From Meandrina meandrites (taxonomy: Eukaryota; Cnidaria; Anthozoa; Scleractinia; Meandrinidae), in NCBI GenBank assembly GCA_963693305.1, contig OY855906.1, forward strand, positions 16,223,661 through 16,287,660: a stretch of DNA of 64,000 nt. The letters run 5' to 3'. Every line of letters starts with the position of its first letter. Positions within the stretch are counted from its first letter, which is position 1. Below, one piece after another: positions 24,575 through 36,249 of this stretch. Below the pieces are notes generated by a model. That model saw nothing but the letters and a program-made list of their open reading frames with translations. It was not told the DNA's origin and did not search any database. Made by a program: the position numbers and the translations under genes.

Positions 24575-25561
24575 ATGAGTGACCGTGAAATTGCGTTGAT
24601 AGAAGACTCAGTTGAAAGAGATGCGTTGTGGGAAGAATATTACTTTACAAAATGGGGAATGTTAGCCAACAGAACCCGCCAGTCCATTATGGAAGCATTC
24701 TGGAACGATCCAGGCGTTGCTAAAATTGACGAACTGTTGAAAGATAACGAAGTATATCGACAAATGATCAAAACGAGTGGCCAAGCCGCCGCCAGCAAGG
24801 CAATGGTGTCTGCAGTGAATCGACTTGTGGCCCAAGAAGTGGTGAAAAGTACCATCGGTGGAGCTGTAAGAGAAGGTGGAAGAAGAGGTGCTGTTTTTGC
24901 CATTCAAGAAACCGCTGGACTTGCAGCCGCCCGAGGAGCAAACGTTGCTATTACAGGAGTCAAAGCTGCAGCCTCCCTTGGACCAGCAATTTCCTCAGTT
25001 GTAGGAGAGCAGGTAGCTAGATTTGCCGGAAAAAAATTAGGAGTGACTAATCATCATGCTAAGAACGCTCTTAATGTCGGTGGTGGGATTGTTGGAGGTG
25101 CTATTGCTGGCGCCTGTGTGGGAGGTCCTATTGGTGCCCTTGCAGGTGCTGGTGTTGGGGTTGTTAATTGGGGTGTGGGAGAAGCCGTAAGTGCCCTCGC
25201 GAGGACTACTAAAGGTCCGAATGATAATTGGTGCTATTGTGAAATCGGATCGTTGGAGGGAGGTGGTACCCAATTATGTTTTGGTACCTACAATTCTAGT
25301 GATACTATGTATTGGAAAACTTACTGGAATGAGTACAAAAAGCAAAATTCAAATTGGGTAATGAGCGCGGGCCAGCCACAGGATGGTCCCTTCCAACTTT
25401 GCATTTGGGTCGGGTCTAAAGTGATTAAGCATTTGGATGTTGTTTATTATCGAGATCGAATCCGTGTCGTCAAGAGAAGGGGAACCTATTACGTGGTTCA
25501 TTGTAAAGGTCAATTTCATCCGGGCGAAGAGTCTGGCACAACAAAACTTTACAAAAAGTAA
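24575..25561 (+). CDS. Uncharacterised 328-aa protein with a glycine-zipper-like segment
   Basis: Single coding exon. ATG 24575 lies 11 nt after a 3' splice site (TTTTCATAATCAG, ending 24563). Residues 1-80 are charged and helical (DREIALIEDSVERDALWEE). Residues 80-160 are Ala/Gly-rich helices. Residues about 165-205 form a Gly-rich hydrophobic stretch (GGGIVGGAIAGACVGGPIGA) of the GxxxG type seen in membrane-inserting or self-associating helices. The last 110 residues are a separate beta-rich domain with WCYCEIGS, LCIWVG and YYVVHCKG. No signal peptide. A membrane-active protein with a C-terminal targeting domain is possible but unproven; family not recognised. Confidence 0.8.
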   Translation: MSDREIALIEDSVERDALWEEYYFTKWGMLANRTRQSIMEAFWNDPGVAKIDELLKDNEVYRQMIKTSGQAAASKAMVSAVNRLVAQEVVKSTIGGAVREGGRRGAVFAIQETAGLAAARGANVAITGVKAAASLGPAISSVVGEQVARFAGKKLGVTNHHAKNALNVGGGIVGGAIAGACVGGPIGALAGAGVGVVNWGVGEAVSALARTTKGPNDNWCYCEIGSLEGGGTQLCFGTYNSSDTMYWKTYWNEYKKQNSNWVMSAGQPQDGPFQLCIWVGSKVIKHLDVVYYRDRIRVVKRRGTYYVVHCKGQFHPGEESGTTKLYKK

Positions 25562-25950
25562 TAATACAGAAATAACATTTCATTCGAAAAGCGGGACACT
25601 TATTACATTCCTTCTCATTTTGATATATTTTTTTATTCCAATGATCTTTAAACTTTTACATGTATATCAGCAAATCATCATTATAAAAGGTATCTCTTGC
25701 CCATTTCAAACTTTTGTTTCGAAGAAAAACAAATTACGATGATCCATGAGTTGTGTGGTCCGAAGATAGGAAGTTTAATTTTCTTTGATATCTTATTAAC
25801 ATATATAAGAAAGTTTTTCAAAAGAAAAAAATCAATTCTCTATCAACAGTTTTGTAGCAACTCGCTTTTTTAGCCTGCGTTCCTAATCCTCAATCAAATG
25901 TTGTGTGACTTTTCCCTCCACGTAGTTTTTACGCTTTGTCTTGGAGAAAT

Positions 25951-25956
25951 AATAAA
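25951..25956 (+). terminator. Candidate poly(A) signal of the 24575 gene
   Basis: AATAAA about 390 nt after the stop; another lies near 26500. Which is used cannot be told. Confidence 0.35.
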
Positions 25957-28900
25957 ATGGCGATCAGCTTTTGGAATGAATGTTGCTTCTTAGTGATTGT
26001 GTATGCGTTATGAGTACTGCTGACCAGGTTTGTTTTGTGTGTGAAAATGTGCAGGTCAGATTAAGTATTTTTTTTTTAGTTTTTAAAACATCAAACAATG
26101 TAGGAAAGAGTATCGAAATTGAATGCATAATAAGTTTTATTTCCTGATTAAGAAGATATGTCGTATTACTTTCTTGGTTTCCACGAGCAAAATTTTACAG
26201 AAACGTAGCAATTGCTCAGTATTCATTCATTTGTATCCTAAACCGGCGCCTTGAACCTCTGGCATGTAAAGTGTTATTGTCACAAGGCCCACTGATTATG
26301 ACTTAAGTTTGGTAAGGTAGTGTACAGCACAATAAGTATTTGACATTGTAATAAGTATTTTGATATAAAGACTAAATTCTTCAAGATCTATTATCCGGGA
26401 CATAGCTCCCTTAATATTTGCGTGTCGCTTTTGCAATAGCTATGAAATCATCTTTTACTTCAGTGTAAACATTTTCTGTATTACTGGATTTTTAAGTGCG
26501 TAATAAAGTGAATGAGTGAAATATATGTATGCCACTATCAATTGTGTTGGTCTTGAAATACTTCTGTCGTAACTATTCGTCTTGCAAAACATCTACTGTA
26601 TTCTAAACAAGACGAAGACGGGAGGGGGCTTCCACATAAAATTGACGAGGACTATGGCGAGAAATTTAAAAAAAAAATTAAGGTTACGATTTAAAAATAC
26701 GCTGTTTCCAAAAGGCTCAAAAAATTAAAATTTATTTCGGTAAATTGCTTGTCAATATCGAGGCGTGTTTTGTGGACTAACCGAGCTTTCTAATATCACT
26801 ATGAACAATGAAGTGACACGCGCGAGCCAGATCAATTGTTTGTGTTACACATCACCGCTTCACTGAGCGTGGCATATTTTAGATTCTAAATTAGTTGCTG
26901 ATGAACTGTAGGTTAGCTTTCGCTATCACGCCCAAATTCCCTTATTCCTCCACTTTTGCACCTGCCACATACAGAGGTAGATTCGTGTCCGTGTCGATAG
27001 ATTGAAAGGCTTGCTAGAGTGAGCCATCTGACATCATTCAACTGCTGGTGTGTATATCATCGCTAAAAGTAAACAAACCTGTCCGTAAACTCCACATGAG
27101 ACTTGATTTTTGGCCTGGCCTGGCTTGACAAAATTATAATTATCTTAATCGGGAGCGGCACTCTTTAAAAAGTCGTAACATTTGTAAATGATAACAAAAA
27201 AGAACGTAAAAAGAGAAGGAGGGAAGGGGAAGGTGCTTAATCCGGCAAATACGGTAATTATTCGTGTTTCGCTAGCATTCGGGACTCACGAGTCCAGTAT
27301 TGTCGATATTCCCCCCGGATATTGGAGGTACCCTGCGGACTTTTGAGCGGGGGTGTACCTCTGGGACTCTGAAACCTCAAAAATCTATATCTTAGGTTTC
27401 ACATCGAAGAAAAATTGATTGACTTTATATGCCAGACTGTGTCGAGTTTTGCAACTCTGCTCCAAACAAGACACTAAATATCCCTACCCTATCCCAGAGA
27501 AAAATCACTATCACTATCCCAATTAGTTGCTATTAATGATCTGTCTTTCCAAATTTTAATTCCAAGTCTAGTCTAAAGTCTGATAACACTTATCAGTTTC
27601 CCTTTAAATTTTACCCTTACCCTATTATATCACAGGCAGCCCAAGCTACCGATAAGGGCCACAGTACCCGTAGAAGACTAAATTTAGAAGGGTTTGTATG
27701 GATCGAAACAATTTTGTTTTAGGAGGTATAAATTCGAATCTTTTAGAAACAAAATTAACATACACTGTTGCTGTGTTGTGTTCTTTGTTGTTTGCTGACT
27801 CTTTGCTAGCTCCTCGTGTCGATTTGAAGCGATTTCGGCGACTGACTGCTTTGCGACGAAGATTTCGAACACGTGTAATTTAATCAATCTTCGACTTTCC
27901 TCACTCGAAGCTTCCAACAGCGTAATCTCCTGTTATTTCTCTTTTCTTTCGTTGTCCCTCTGATTCTGTATGCAATATTGAAGTGTAAAAAAATCCTTTA
28001 AGGGCGATTATTGCTTTTCTTGGCAAGCATGACCGGTTCAGCCAAACACAAAATGGTTTCATGTCGACAAAAGCGCCCCCTGGTGGGAAGGGCACGGTAA
28101 TATTGTCATCGACGCAGAATTACACTGTGGGGGCCCCATCAATGACAAGATCGCTATGACTCTCCCAGCCTGGGGCGATTTCTTTGGCAAACAATAAAGA
28201 ACACAACACAACAACAGCGGAGATCAATGTTATACATAATAATACTGTTCTCGTAAATAGTAGCATCTAATTGGTTGACAGGAGAACAATTTATCCTAAA
28301 TTGTATCGCTAGCTGAACAATTAAAGCAAAAGACATTTCGAGCAAGTTGGTTTTATTCATGATAATTCAACACTGCGTTCACAGAATCAAAGTCCTTCTA
28401 ACTTCTTACAGTCAAGGAAACATATCGTTATTTCATTTCCAAAAGAATTTCGCGGAATCGTCTTACTGTTTTTGCGTAGCAGTCACTTTTCTCCACCAGC
28501 CATCGACTCTCACTTGCCGCCATGTTTTGAACACAGGGAGCCCGGACAAACTGTTTGTTTGCATATTAGCATTTTTGTGTATATTAGCATTTTTATAGCA
28601 AATGTATAGGATTTACTGAACGGCTCGCAGACTTGTGTGTAATAACGTAAAATATGAACAAATTACATGCTAAGTAAACGTAAGTTTATCTTACCAGTTT
28701 TGTGGTGTGGTTCTTTTGGCTCGAAATTGCGAATTTGAGCGGTTTGAAGGATTTCGCGTTTGCTGCTTTCTACATATATAATTATAACGAAAGGGTGGAA
28801 ACTCCAACAGCTCCAAATTCGAACAGCTCCAGCGCCGAGGCGATTTTCGACCAGAAAATCCCATCGCACAGCTTTCAAACTGAGCAACATGTAAGAGGAA

Positions 28901-29114
28901 GGTTTGAGGAATCTTCTCGTATTGTTCGATCGAAAATTCATCCAAACGGCCCAGAGCTAGCTTTCGAACAAAAACGGGTAACCAAAAATTTTAAGCCGTC
29001 CGAATGCGTAGCCACAAAAAGTTGTGCCGAAGGGAATTTGCTATTCCCTAGCCTCTTTCCGATTGGACACAATTAAACAATGGTCGTTCAAGATTTCGTC
29101 CCGTGGATAGGTGG
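25957..29114. other. Gene-free region
   Basis: AT-rich, with only short open frames and no domain, paired splice signal or strong repeat recognised. The open frame at 28702-29076 has no start context or homology I can support. Confidence 0.4.
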
Positions 29115-29211
29115 GCAAAATCAATACTCACTAGCATGGGCAGTGTAAGGGTCCTTGGGTTGTGTCGGACTATTGACATCACTACCCATGCTAGTGAGTA
29201 TTGATTTTCCC
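29115..29211. repeat. Foldback, arms of about 30 bp
   Basis: AAAATCAATACTCACTAGCATGGGCAGTG is inverted at 29183-29211 with about one mismatch. The 165-bp repeat at 29268 follows closely. Confidence 0.85.
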
Positions 29212-29267
29212 TTTTCGGAAACACTTGAGATGAGGCGTTCAAACATGGAGAAAAAACAATTTAAACC

Positions 29268-29433
29268 TGGAAAGGCCTGTGTGCAGCCATCTCCGACGCA
29301 GGCAAAAAACAAAGGCGAAAAGAGCGCCATTCATTTGATGTTCAAAGCGAAGAAGCTCGAAGAGCTAATAATGCTCAAACTACGCCCTTAATGCACACTT
29401 AAGTGACAATACATTCCTTCCATTTGTTACCCA
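29268..29433 (+). repeat. 165-bp dispersed repeat, copy 1
   Basis: Near-identical to 57849-58014 in the same orientation (GTGTGCAGCCATCTCCGACG through TTCCATTTGTTACCCAGG). The only differences noticed are a few substitutions and a one-base change in an A run. It is open as FKPGKACVQPSPTQ..., but two repeat copies are not evidence of a gene. Confidence 0.9.
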
Positions 29434-31675
29434 GGGTTGTAGAAGCCGGACTCTATTTATCCCAAGTGCTTTTTTCCGAATTGTGAGCATTTTCCCCAAA
29501 AAATTTCAATTTTTTTCGAAATTGCAATAACATTGTCATATTAAAACGAAAAATGAAAAAAGCCAAATAGGAATTAATTAACTTAATCAGTATAGCTGGC
29601 AGCATTTACGGGTTTATATCTGTACATTTATTAATCGTATTATAAGATATTGATTCACGTGTATTTTGAGTCGTTTTAAGACTGTTCCTTCGAGCGAATT
29701 TCCAACATATCGTTGTAATTCCTAATTAATTCATACTTCCCTTTTTTCATTTTGGTTTTTTCTTTAACAACGTTTTTGCAATTAGGTGTATACAGGAAAG
29801 GCGTTATGGACAATATTTTTTTTTTACATATTCGTGTAGGGGAAGGTTAAGACTTCATATTGGTGTAACTGCCATGTTTTGATTTCATCCGCCAGCTGAG
29901 AAAAGAGGTCCACAAAATAACCAATTTTCGGCTTGTCCCACGAACCTCCTTTCGTAGGGGTGAGTAATATCATAGAATGCCAATAGATTAACTTCAAATT
30001 GCTTGAAACTCCTAAAGATGATAAAATAGAAGTAGAAATTTCTTTCTTTGTAAAAATTATGGCGGTGCAAGCTGTTCGTGCTTTGCACCGTTCGCTTAAA
30101 AAAGGTAAACAATAATCGTCTTGAATTTCTGATGTTGCGCGCGAGCGAAATTCGGTCAATTTAATTTTTTGTTCTACGGAAAAAACCTTAAACCAAGAAC
30201 CAAAAAAGTGTAGTTTTGTTACTTTGGCATGAAGGCCTTTCACCTCACAAAAAAATCAGGCCATTTGATTTCTCGATCCGGAACCGACCGGACGAAAATT
30301 AGAGAGACTGCCTCATAAGAATTGTGGTTTTGTTAAGGAATTTACATTCGCTCGTAAAGGGAAAAACATATTTCAATCACTGCCTTTTAGCGATTAGTAG
30401 TTAGTAGTTAGGGCAAACTAAAAAAATTGATCGACTTAACAACGGTAATTTCCTAACTTGAAAGAATCACGGGACAATTCTGGCTTCACTGTACACTGAA
30501 ATTACGTACGTGATTATTTCGGCGTACTTTTCTTTGTGAGAAGTAGCTATCTTGGCGAGCCACATTCGACGAGTTTCATCGAGACTAGACACACGGAACT
30601 AGATAAAGCCGTTAGCACATATGCTGTATTTTCTCATTCTTGAAAATACAAGAAAAAAAATCGGTAGATTTTTTTTAATTCTGAAAAATTGAATATTTTA
30701 AATTCACAATTTACGCACCGTAAACCTCTTCTGCTTCATTTGTCTACAACTTTTGCTGAGAGTTTCCGATCTTTCTATACTTTTCAGCAACGTTTTAGCT
30801 GGCAATAAGCTTTCAAATCATTCATGGGATCTTAGCATTACTTAAGCGTTGTTGTAACAGCTCCCAATTATACACAAGCATAATATTTGAAGCAAAAATT
30901 CAACATTCAACTGTGCAGCAATTTCTACCCAGCCGATTTCGTTGAAACTTGCTCACATTAAAACTTGGATAATTTGAAATCGTTGACATTAATTAGAAAA
31001 AAATCTATCGTCGCGTTTGGAAAATATTCGCGTTTTTTTCATAAATTGATTTTTTCAAAAACGCTAATATCTCGTGTTCGTTTATTTTGTTCGCCCTAAA
31101 GTTCAAAGCTTTATAAAATTTGAACATTTGTTATTTTGATTGCCAAAAATCAGGGAAATCGGTTAACGTTTACATGCCGAAAACTCGATTTAGAAAAGAG
31201 CACCTCCGTTCCCAGAAATAGCCGCGGGCCACCTTAAATATCGATCGACTGCGTAATCACTTTTCGTCTGTTATACTGTTGGTGAATGAGCTGGCAAACT
31301 AGCCTGTTATTTTGTGGTATCTAACACCCAGCATCCTGTGCAAATACTGGGGCAAGGGTTCTTTACACAAGGTACTAAGAAAACTTTCTTTTCGTCACAA
31401 GTTTTCAAGCGCGCTTTATCAAAGGTAAATTAAGCTCGAGGTTTCTAATTGAACCTTCAGAAAAAACCCTGCGATAAGAAGGTGATTTGTTACCAAAATG
31501 GGATCGCTCGAACTTATACGTTAGCAGAAACCAAGGAAATAATGATCAGATAACAGATTTGAAAGACCATCAAGACTCGAACACACCGTTAAGTTTCCAC
31601 GAGTAAACTGTCAAGAAAAGATTGCTTTTTTTGTTGTCGCAAACAAAATGTGATTTTTTACGAGTCCATGGCAGT
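29434..31675. other. Gene-free AT-rich region
   Basis: The region 29824-30243 is open on the minus strand, but nothing supports a gene: no repeat of the frame elsewhere, no splice sites and no domain. Otherwise AT-rich. Confidence 0.4.
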
Positions 31676-33607
31676 ATTAAGAGACGGTCTCTGTAATTTC
31701 GGTCTGCTCCATCTGGCTTGAGAAATAGATTTCGCTTATTTCTTATGTGTTGCAAGACTTTCATGTACTTATAATGAAACCACAATTCGCTTGACCAGAT
31801 CATTTATTTTTTTCGAGTTTTTAAGGATTTTCGGTTCACCCAAACGAGCGTCCGTAACGACCAATGTCAGGGCTTAAATTTACCACAACTTTCAAGATGA
31901 ATTAAACAAAAACGAATAAACTCTGTAACAAAAAATCACCACAGCCAGTTATATTATGTCTTCTTGATTTATCGCACCGACTTTCATGAACATTGACTTT
32001 GAATCAAGCCAGCAGCAAGACACTAACGACACCCCTATCACACACTTGGATGAAACACGCGAAAACGGATCAGATTAAACTTTATTTTTGAAAAAGTGAG
32101 GCGATCTATTTGAATCAAACCAACGCAGCCGAAAATTTGATACATAAGACAATGTCACTACAGAAAGAAACCTTGCGGTATCGTCTTGCCGCCATTTTGA
32201 GATACTCGTCAGGACGAAGCGTTTCATCAACTTGCCTCACAGATGTATCTAAAACCACCAGAAATAAAGAAAAAGTCAATATAAATGTATTACAGTTCAA
32301 ATGAAAGAGTTAAAATCGTGTTTATAAACGGAAACGCGACCTACATTTCAACCATTTCTGGAGATCTAAGATAGGTCATCATTGTTCGAATTTCACTCGA
32401 TGATTCCACAAGAAATTACAATATTTGACACGAAAACTTTGACCTGATGTAGCATATGAATCAGGTTAAGGTAGTAACGTCGTCCTTTCCCTTCCTTGCT
32501 GGTACACAGCGAAGATTTTCCATTGCAAAACGTTGAACGTCGAACAACAACCGAAAAACCGGCTTCGCGGTCACTACTTCATGTATGAGGCTCGAATGAG
32601 GCACTGCACGGTACAGTACGATACCCCATACATAAAGTATGTACCGATAGATAAACATGACCGGTTCGTTTGCTTCTTCGCCGATGTTCGACGTTTTGTC
32701 GTAAAAACAACTTCGCTGTACGCATGGAAGAAAGGGAAATTACGAGGTAACTACCTTTACCTGATTCAAACGTTACATCGAGTCGAAGTTTGCGTGTCAG
32801 ATACTGTTATGTCTTGTGGAATCATCGAATGAAATTCGAACAATGATGACCTATCTTTCATCTCCAGAAATAATTGAATGCTTAAGTCTAGTTTCCGTTT
32901 TTAAACACGATTTTAACTTTTTCATTTGAGCTGTAATGCCTTTATATTAACTTTTTCTTTATTTTTGATGGTTTTAGATACGCCTGCGAGGCAAGTTGAT
33001 GAAACGCTTTGTCCTGACGAGTACCTCAAAATGGCTGCAAACATGAAGATCGTCGAAATTTGGCAAGTTTGCACAGGTATAAATATTTCAATAAGACGAT
33101 ACCGCAAGGTTTCTTTCTGTAGTGACATTGCCTTTTGTATCTACCTTTCGGCTGCGTTGGTTTGACTCAAATAGACCGTCTCACTTTTTCAAAAATAAAG
33201 TTTGAATCTGATCCGTTTTCGCGTGTTTCATCCAAGTGTGTGATCGGGGTGTCATTAATGTCTTGTTGCTCGCTTGATTCGAAGTCAATGTTCATGAAAG
33301 TCGGTGTGATAAATCAAGAAGACATAATATAACTGGCTGTGGTGTTTTTTTGGTACAGAAGATATTCGTTTTTGTTTAATTTATCTTGAAAGTTGTGGTA
33401 AATTAAAGCCGTGACATTGGTCGTTACGGGCGCTCGTTTGGGTGAATCGAAAATCCTTAAAAACTCGGGAAAAATAAATAATCAGGTCAAGCGGATTGTG
33501 GTTTTATTATAAGTACATGAAAGTCTTGTAACACACAAGAAATAAGCGAAATCTATTTTTCAAGCCAGATCGAGCACAGACCGAAATTACAGAGACCGTC
33601 TCTTAAT
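31676..33607. repeat. 1.93-kb imperfect palindrome
   Basis: Left arm 31676 to about 32610 and right arm about 32640-33607 are inverted copies from the outer ATTAAGAGACGGTCTCTG to the centre near 32625. The right arm carries an extra block of roughly 55 nt around 33040-33095. Arms are closer in the outer two thirds and more diverged toward the centre. Short open frames in both arms mirror each other and are not evidence of genes. Confidence 0.9.
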
Positions 33608-33900
33608 TCACGCTTAATTGACGGCTTGAATATGAATCATTTCGTATACATTGCATCCTGAATAATGTCTGTTGAAATCATGAAAAGGAAACCAGAAAAT
33701 AAATTCGTCTTTAGGAAATAATATGGAAAGGATAGTAACCTTCACTAAACAATGGTTTTCTCTTGCAATGTTACATACACTAGAGAACTGGGCTTAGAGG
33801 GATAGTCGAAATGTGAATAACAAATTGGTTTAGAAGTTTCCAGCTCTTGTTACAATTTGTTAGAAAAACACACTGAAACTATCAAATAAAGGCAATGAAA
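33606..33900. repeat. Diverged duplicate of the 34872 gene's 3' flank
   Basis: TTCACGCTTAATTGACGGCTTGAAT, TGTTGAAATCATG, AGCTCTTGTTACAAT and TTAGAAAAACACACTGAAAC recur at 34709-34815 in the same order. The copy here is spread out by extra sequence. Confidence 0.75.
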
Positions 33901-34871
33901 TTGTTCCGTAGCAAAGTAGATCAATTTTGCACATACCTGGCAGCGTTAAAATTGTGTCTGACAAGTCTACACCCTGTTTGAGAAGCCTCTAATAAAGTGT
34001 TGACTGCATGCCCTGTTGAAACGAAGACCCACCACAAAACGATGATTTAGGCCACAATGGAGCTATGTCTTTTCTTCCTGCGATTTTGTGCAAACGCGTA
34101 ACGACTATCATACCATTTGGATCGGGCTTATATTAAAGGCTCTTCTGTAAAATGTAATGCGCTTCGATAACGTCTTTTCCTATTAAAGTTCTCAAGCGTA
34201 CGTTTGAAAGTCATGATCACTAGGAATATTTAATTATAAACTCATCCATAAAGTCAATCAATGAAGATACATTTTTTTGTTTAAGCTATTTTATTCAATT
34301 GAGAAATCAGTTTTGATTACACATTGTCTTTTGAATAGACGCAAAAATACACACATTAACTCAAGAGAGTAAAAAACAATAATGACAAAAATTCATGAGC
34401 TTCATTCTGAAAGGTGTGCTGGTTATTTAGATCCTATCAAGCATATTTGCTCTGCTGCTAACCAAATCGCTTTACAATTGCTTCGAGCCTTATATGTACA
34501 AGGCGACCTTTCATTTAATCGGCGAAACAAAAGTCTGCTCAAACGTTCATAACACGGTTTTAACACACTCGGAGGTATAGGCGTATATCAGTTAAACTTT
34601 CCAATAATTAATGTATCTCTGAGAGATACAATTTCACACACTTCTCCACTGAAATATAACAAAATACATGAAGAACAATTTTCATTAAAAAAAATGATGG
34701 CATTATAAATTCACGCTTAATTGACAGCTTGAATAATGTTTGTTGAAATCATGCTCAGCTCTTGTTACAATCTGTTAGAAAAACACACTAAACTATCAAA
34801 TAAAAAAGGCAAAAAACAATTTTCATTAAATTTTATGTGCCACACAATTTTATGATGCGGTGGACTCACTC

Positions 34872-35873
34872 TTATTTGCCATCAGTAATGGCTTTCAGCA
34901 ACTTCTTGGCAAGTGACCCAGCTTTACAGTTCTCTTTGATCATCTTCTTCTGCTTCTCCAACCACCTGTCGACGTAGTTCTGGTTTGCTCCCGTAGAAGG
35001 AATAGCCAAGAAGTCAGTCCTGACATCTGGAAGAACTGCATAGAAGACTTGGCAGATAGACTTCATGTCTCTTGCTTCCTTGTTCATCACTTTGTAGTAG
35101 AGACGCTTTGGATCTTTTTGGCCTTTCTCAGCTTTGCCTTCAAACTTGCGTAATTCTTGCTCCATAACGGAGAAAAAGCCGGCAGCTTTTTTGATGCCAT
35201 CTATGAAGGCTTCAAGGGCAGGGATTAGGGTTTCCCTCACTGTGATTGCAGCGGCTTCCTGGACTTGAGCTTGGGCGCCTTTAGCAACTGCTTCTGCCAA
35301 ATCTGAATCCGCAGCAGCCGCTAATGCAGGGCTTGCAATGGCCCCAATGAACGGGATGAAGGCAAGTCCAATCGCCCAACTACGTTTTGTTTGTGCCGTT
35401 TCTTCTAGCTCCTTCTTCTTCTTTTCGAACTCTTCTTTCAGATCTTTCAATTCTCTCACGACAAGAACTGCCTCATCTTTTCTCTTCTTAAGGGGTACCA
35501 AGATGTCTTCATGCATCTTAACCAGCGTTTCACAGAGTTCCCTGTAGCCAACGGTCTCTTCAAGGATGTCGGAAAGCATATCACGCCACTCGTCGAAGGT
35601 AAGAGCTTCATAATACTCAAAGTATTCGCTAATAGAGGCAACAAATTTGGTAGAAAGTGGAAGGACACCTTTCAGGTACACCATCGCGTCATTCCTGGTG
35701 TCATCACGGAGTTTTCTGAACTTTTTCGCTGCGTCTGTATCAGTACCAACCGCCTTTTCTATGTAAAGGGATCTCATGGAAAGAGAGAACATTCGCATAT
35801 CGACTGACATGCTCTTGAGGTTCTCTCGAAGATCTACGACGTCGTTCTGTGTTTTCTTCTCAATGTCGCCCAT
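34872..35873 (-). CDS. Predicted helical membrane-active protein, 333 aa, paralog B1
   Basis: Single coding exon. ATG (ends 35873, MGDIEKK) directly abuts a 3' splice site (TTTTTGAAAAACAG), and the paralog at 41553 has the same arrangement, so the upstream open extension is intronic. Helices fill residues 1-160, with a strongly charged coiled coil at about 120-163 (LKDLKEEFEKKKKELEET). A 24-residue hydrophobic hairpin follows at 165-188 (SWAIGLAFIPFIGAIASPAL), then more helix to the end. Long helices around one short hydrophobic element resemble the layout of ClyA/Hbl-type alpha pore-forming proteins; that is a fold guess, not homology I can show. No signal peptide. FFSVMEQELRKFEGK is conserved with the paralog. 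Confidence 0.82.
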   Translation of the reverse strand: MGDIEKKTQNDVVDLRENLKSMSVDMRMFSLSMRSLYIEKAVGTDTDAAKKFRKLRDDTRNDAMVYLKGVLPLSTKFVASISEYFEYYEALTFDEWRDMLSDILEETVGYRELCETLVKMHEDILVPLKKRKDEAVLVVRELKDLKEEFEKKKKELEETAQTKRSWAIGLAFIPFIGAIASPALAAAADSDLAEAVAKGAQAQVQEAAAITVRETLIPALEAFIDGIKKAAGFFSVMEQELRKFEGKAEKGQKDPKRLYYKVMNKEARDMKSICQVFYAVLPDVRTDFLAIPSTGANQNYVDRWLEKQKKMIKENCKAGSLAKKLLKAITDGK

Positions 35874-36249
35874 CTGTTTTTCAAAAACAAAGCAAAGAAT
35901 AATATTTTGTTTTACAGAAGACAACTCTAAAATTTCGTTGCTTGAGAATTTATATTAAAAGCAATGAATCGAACAAATATTAAAGATAATAGAGAGGGCA
36001 GATGATAAGAAAGTTTTACGGCCCAAGCAGTAAAACGCAGTTAATGGAGCGTGACGTGTAAATCTCTAATTAATAAGTAACTGTATTCATTATCATGTTA
36101 CATGTCAGGCAGTCACAAGGTGATCTCGTTAGTTGAGATCCTTGAATTAGCTTATTGTCTTAGTCTTGCACAAGACTGACTAGACTTGTCACAGCATGAT
36201 CTACATGTTGGCAGCTTTCTATTGGTTACACCCATATCCTTGTCTAGCT

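Noticed and set aside
28702..29076. 124-aa open frame (+)
   Set aside because: Both strands are open here and neither shows a domain or a conserved repeat.
29824..30243. 139-aa open frame (-)
   Set aside because: AT-rich low-information sequence, no recognisable motif and no supporting splice or promoter signal.
32110..33165. Mirror-image open frames in the 1.9-kb palindrome
   Set aside because: Their similarity follows from the inverted repeat; neither shows a preserved frame across the 55-nt indel.
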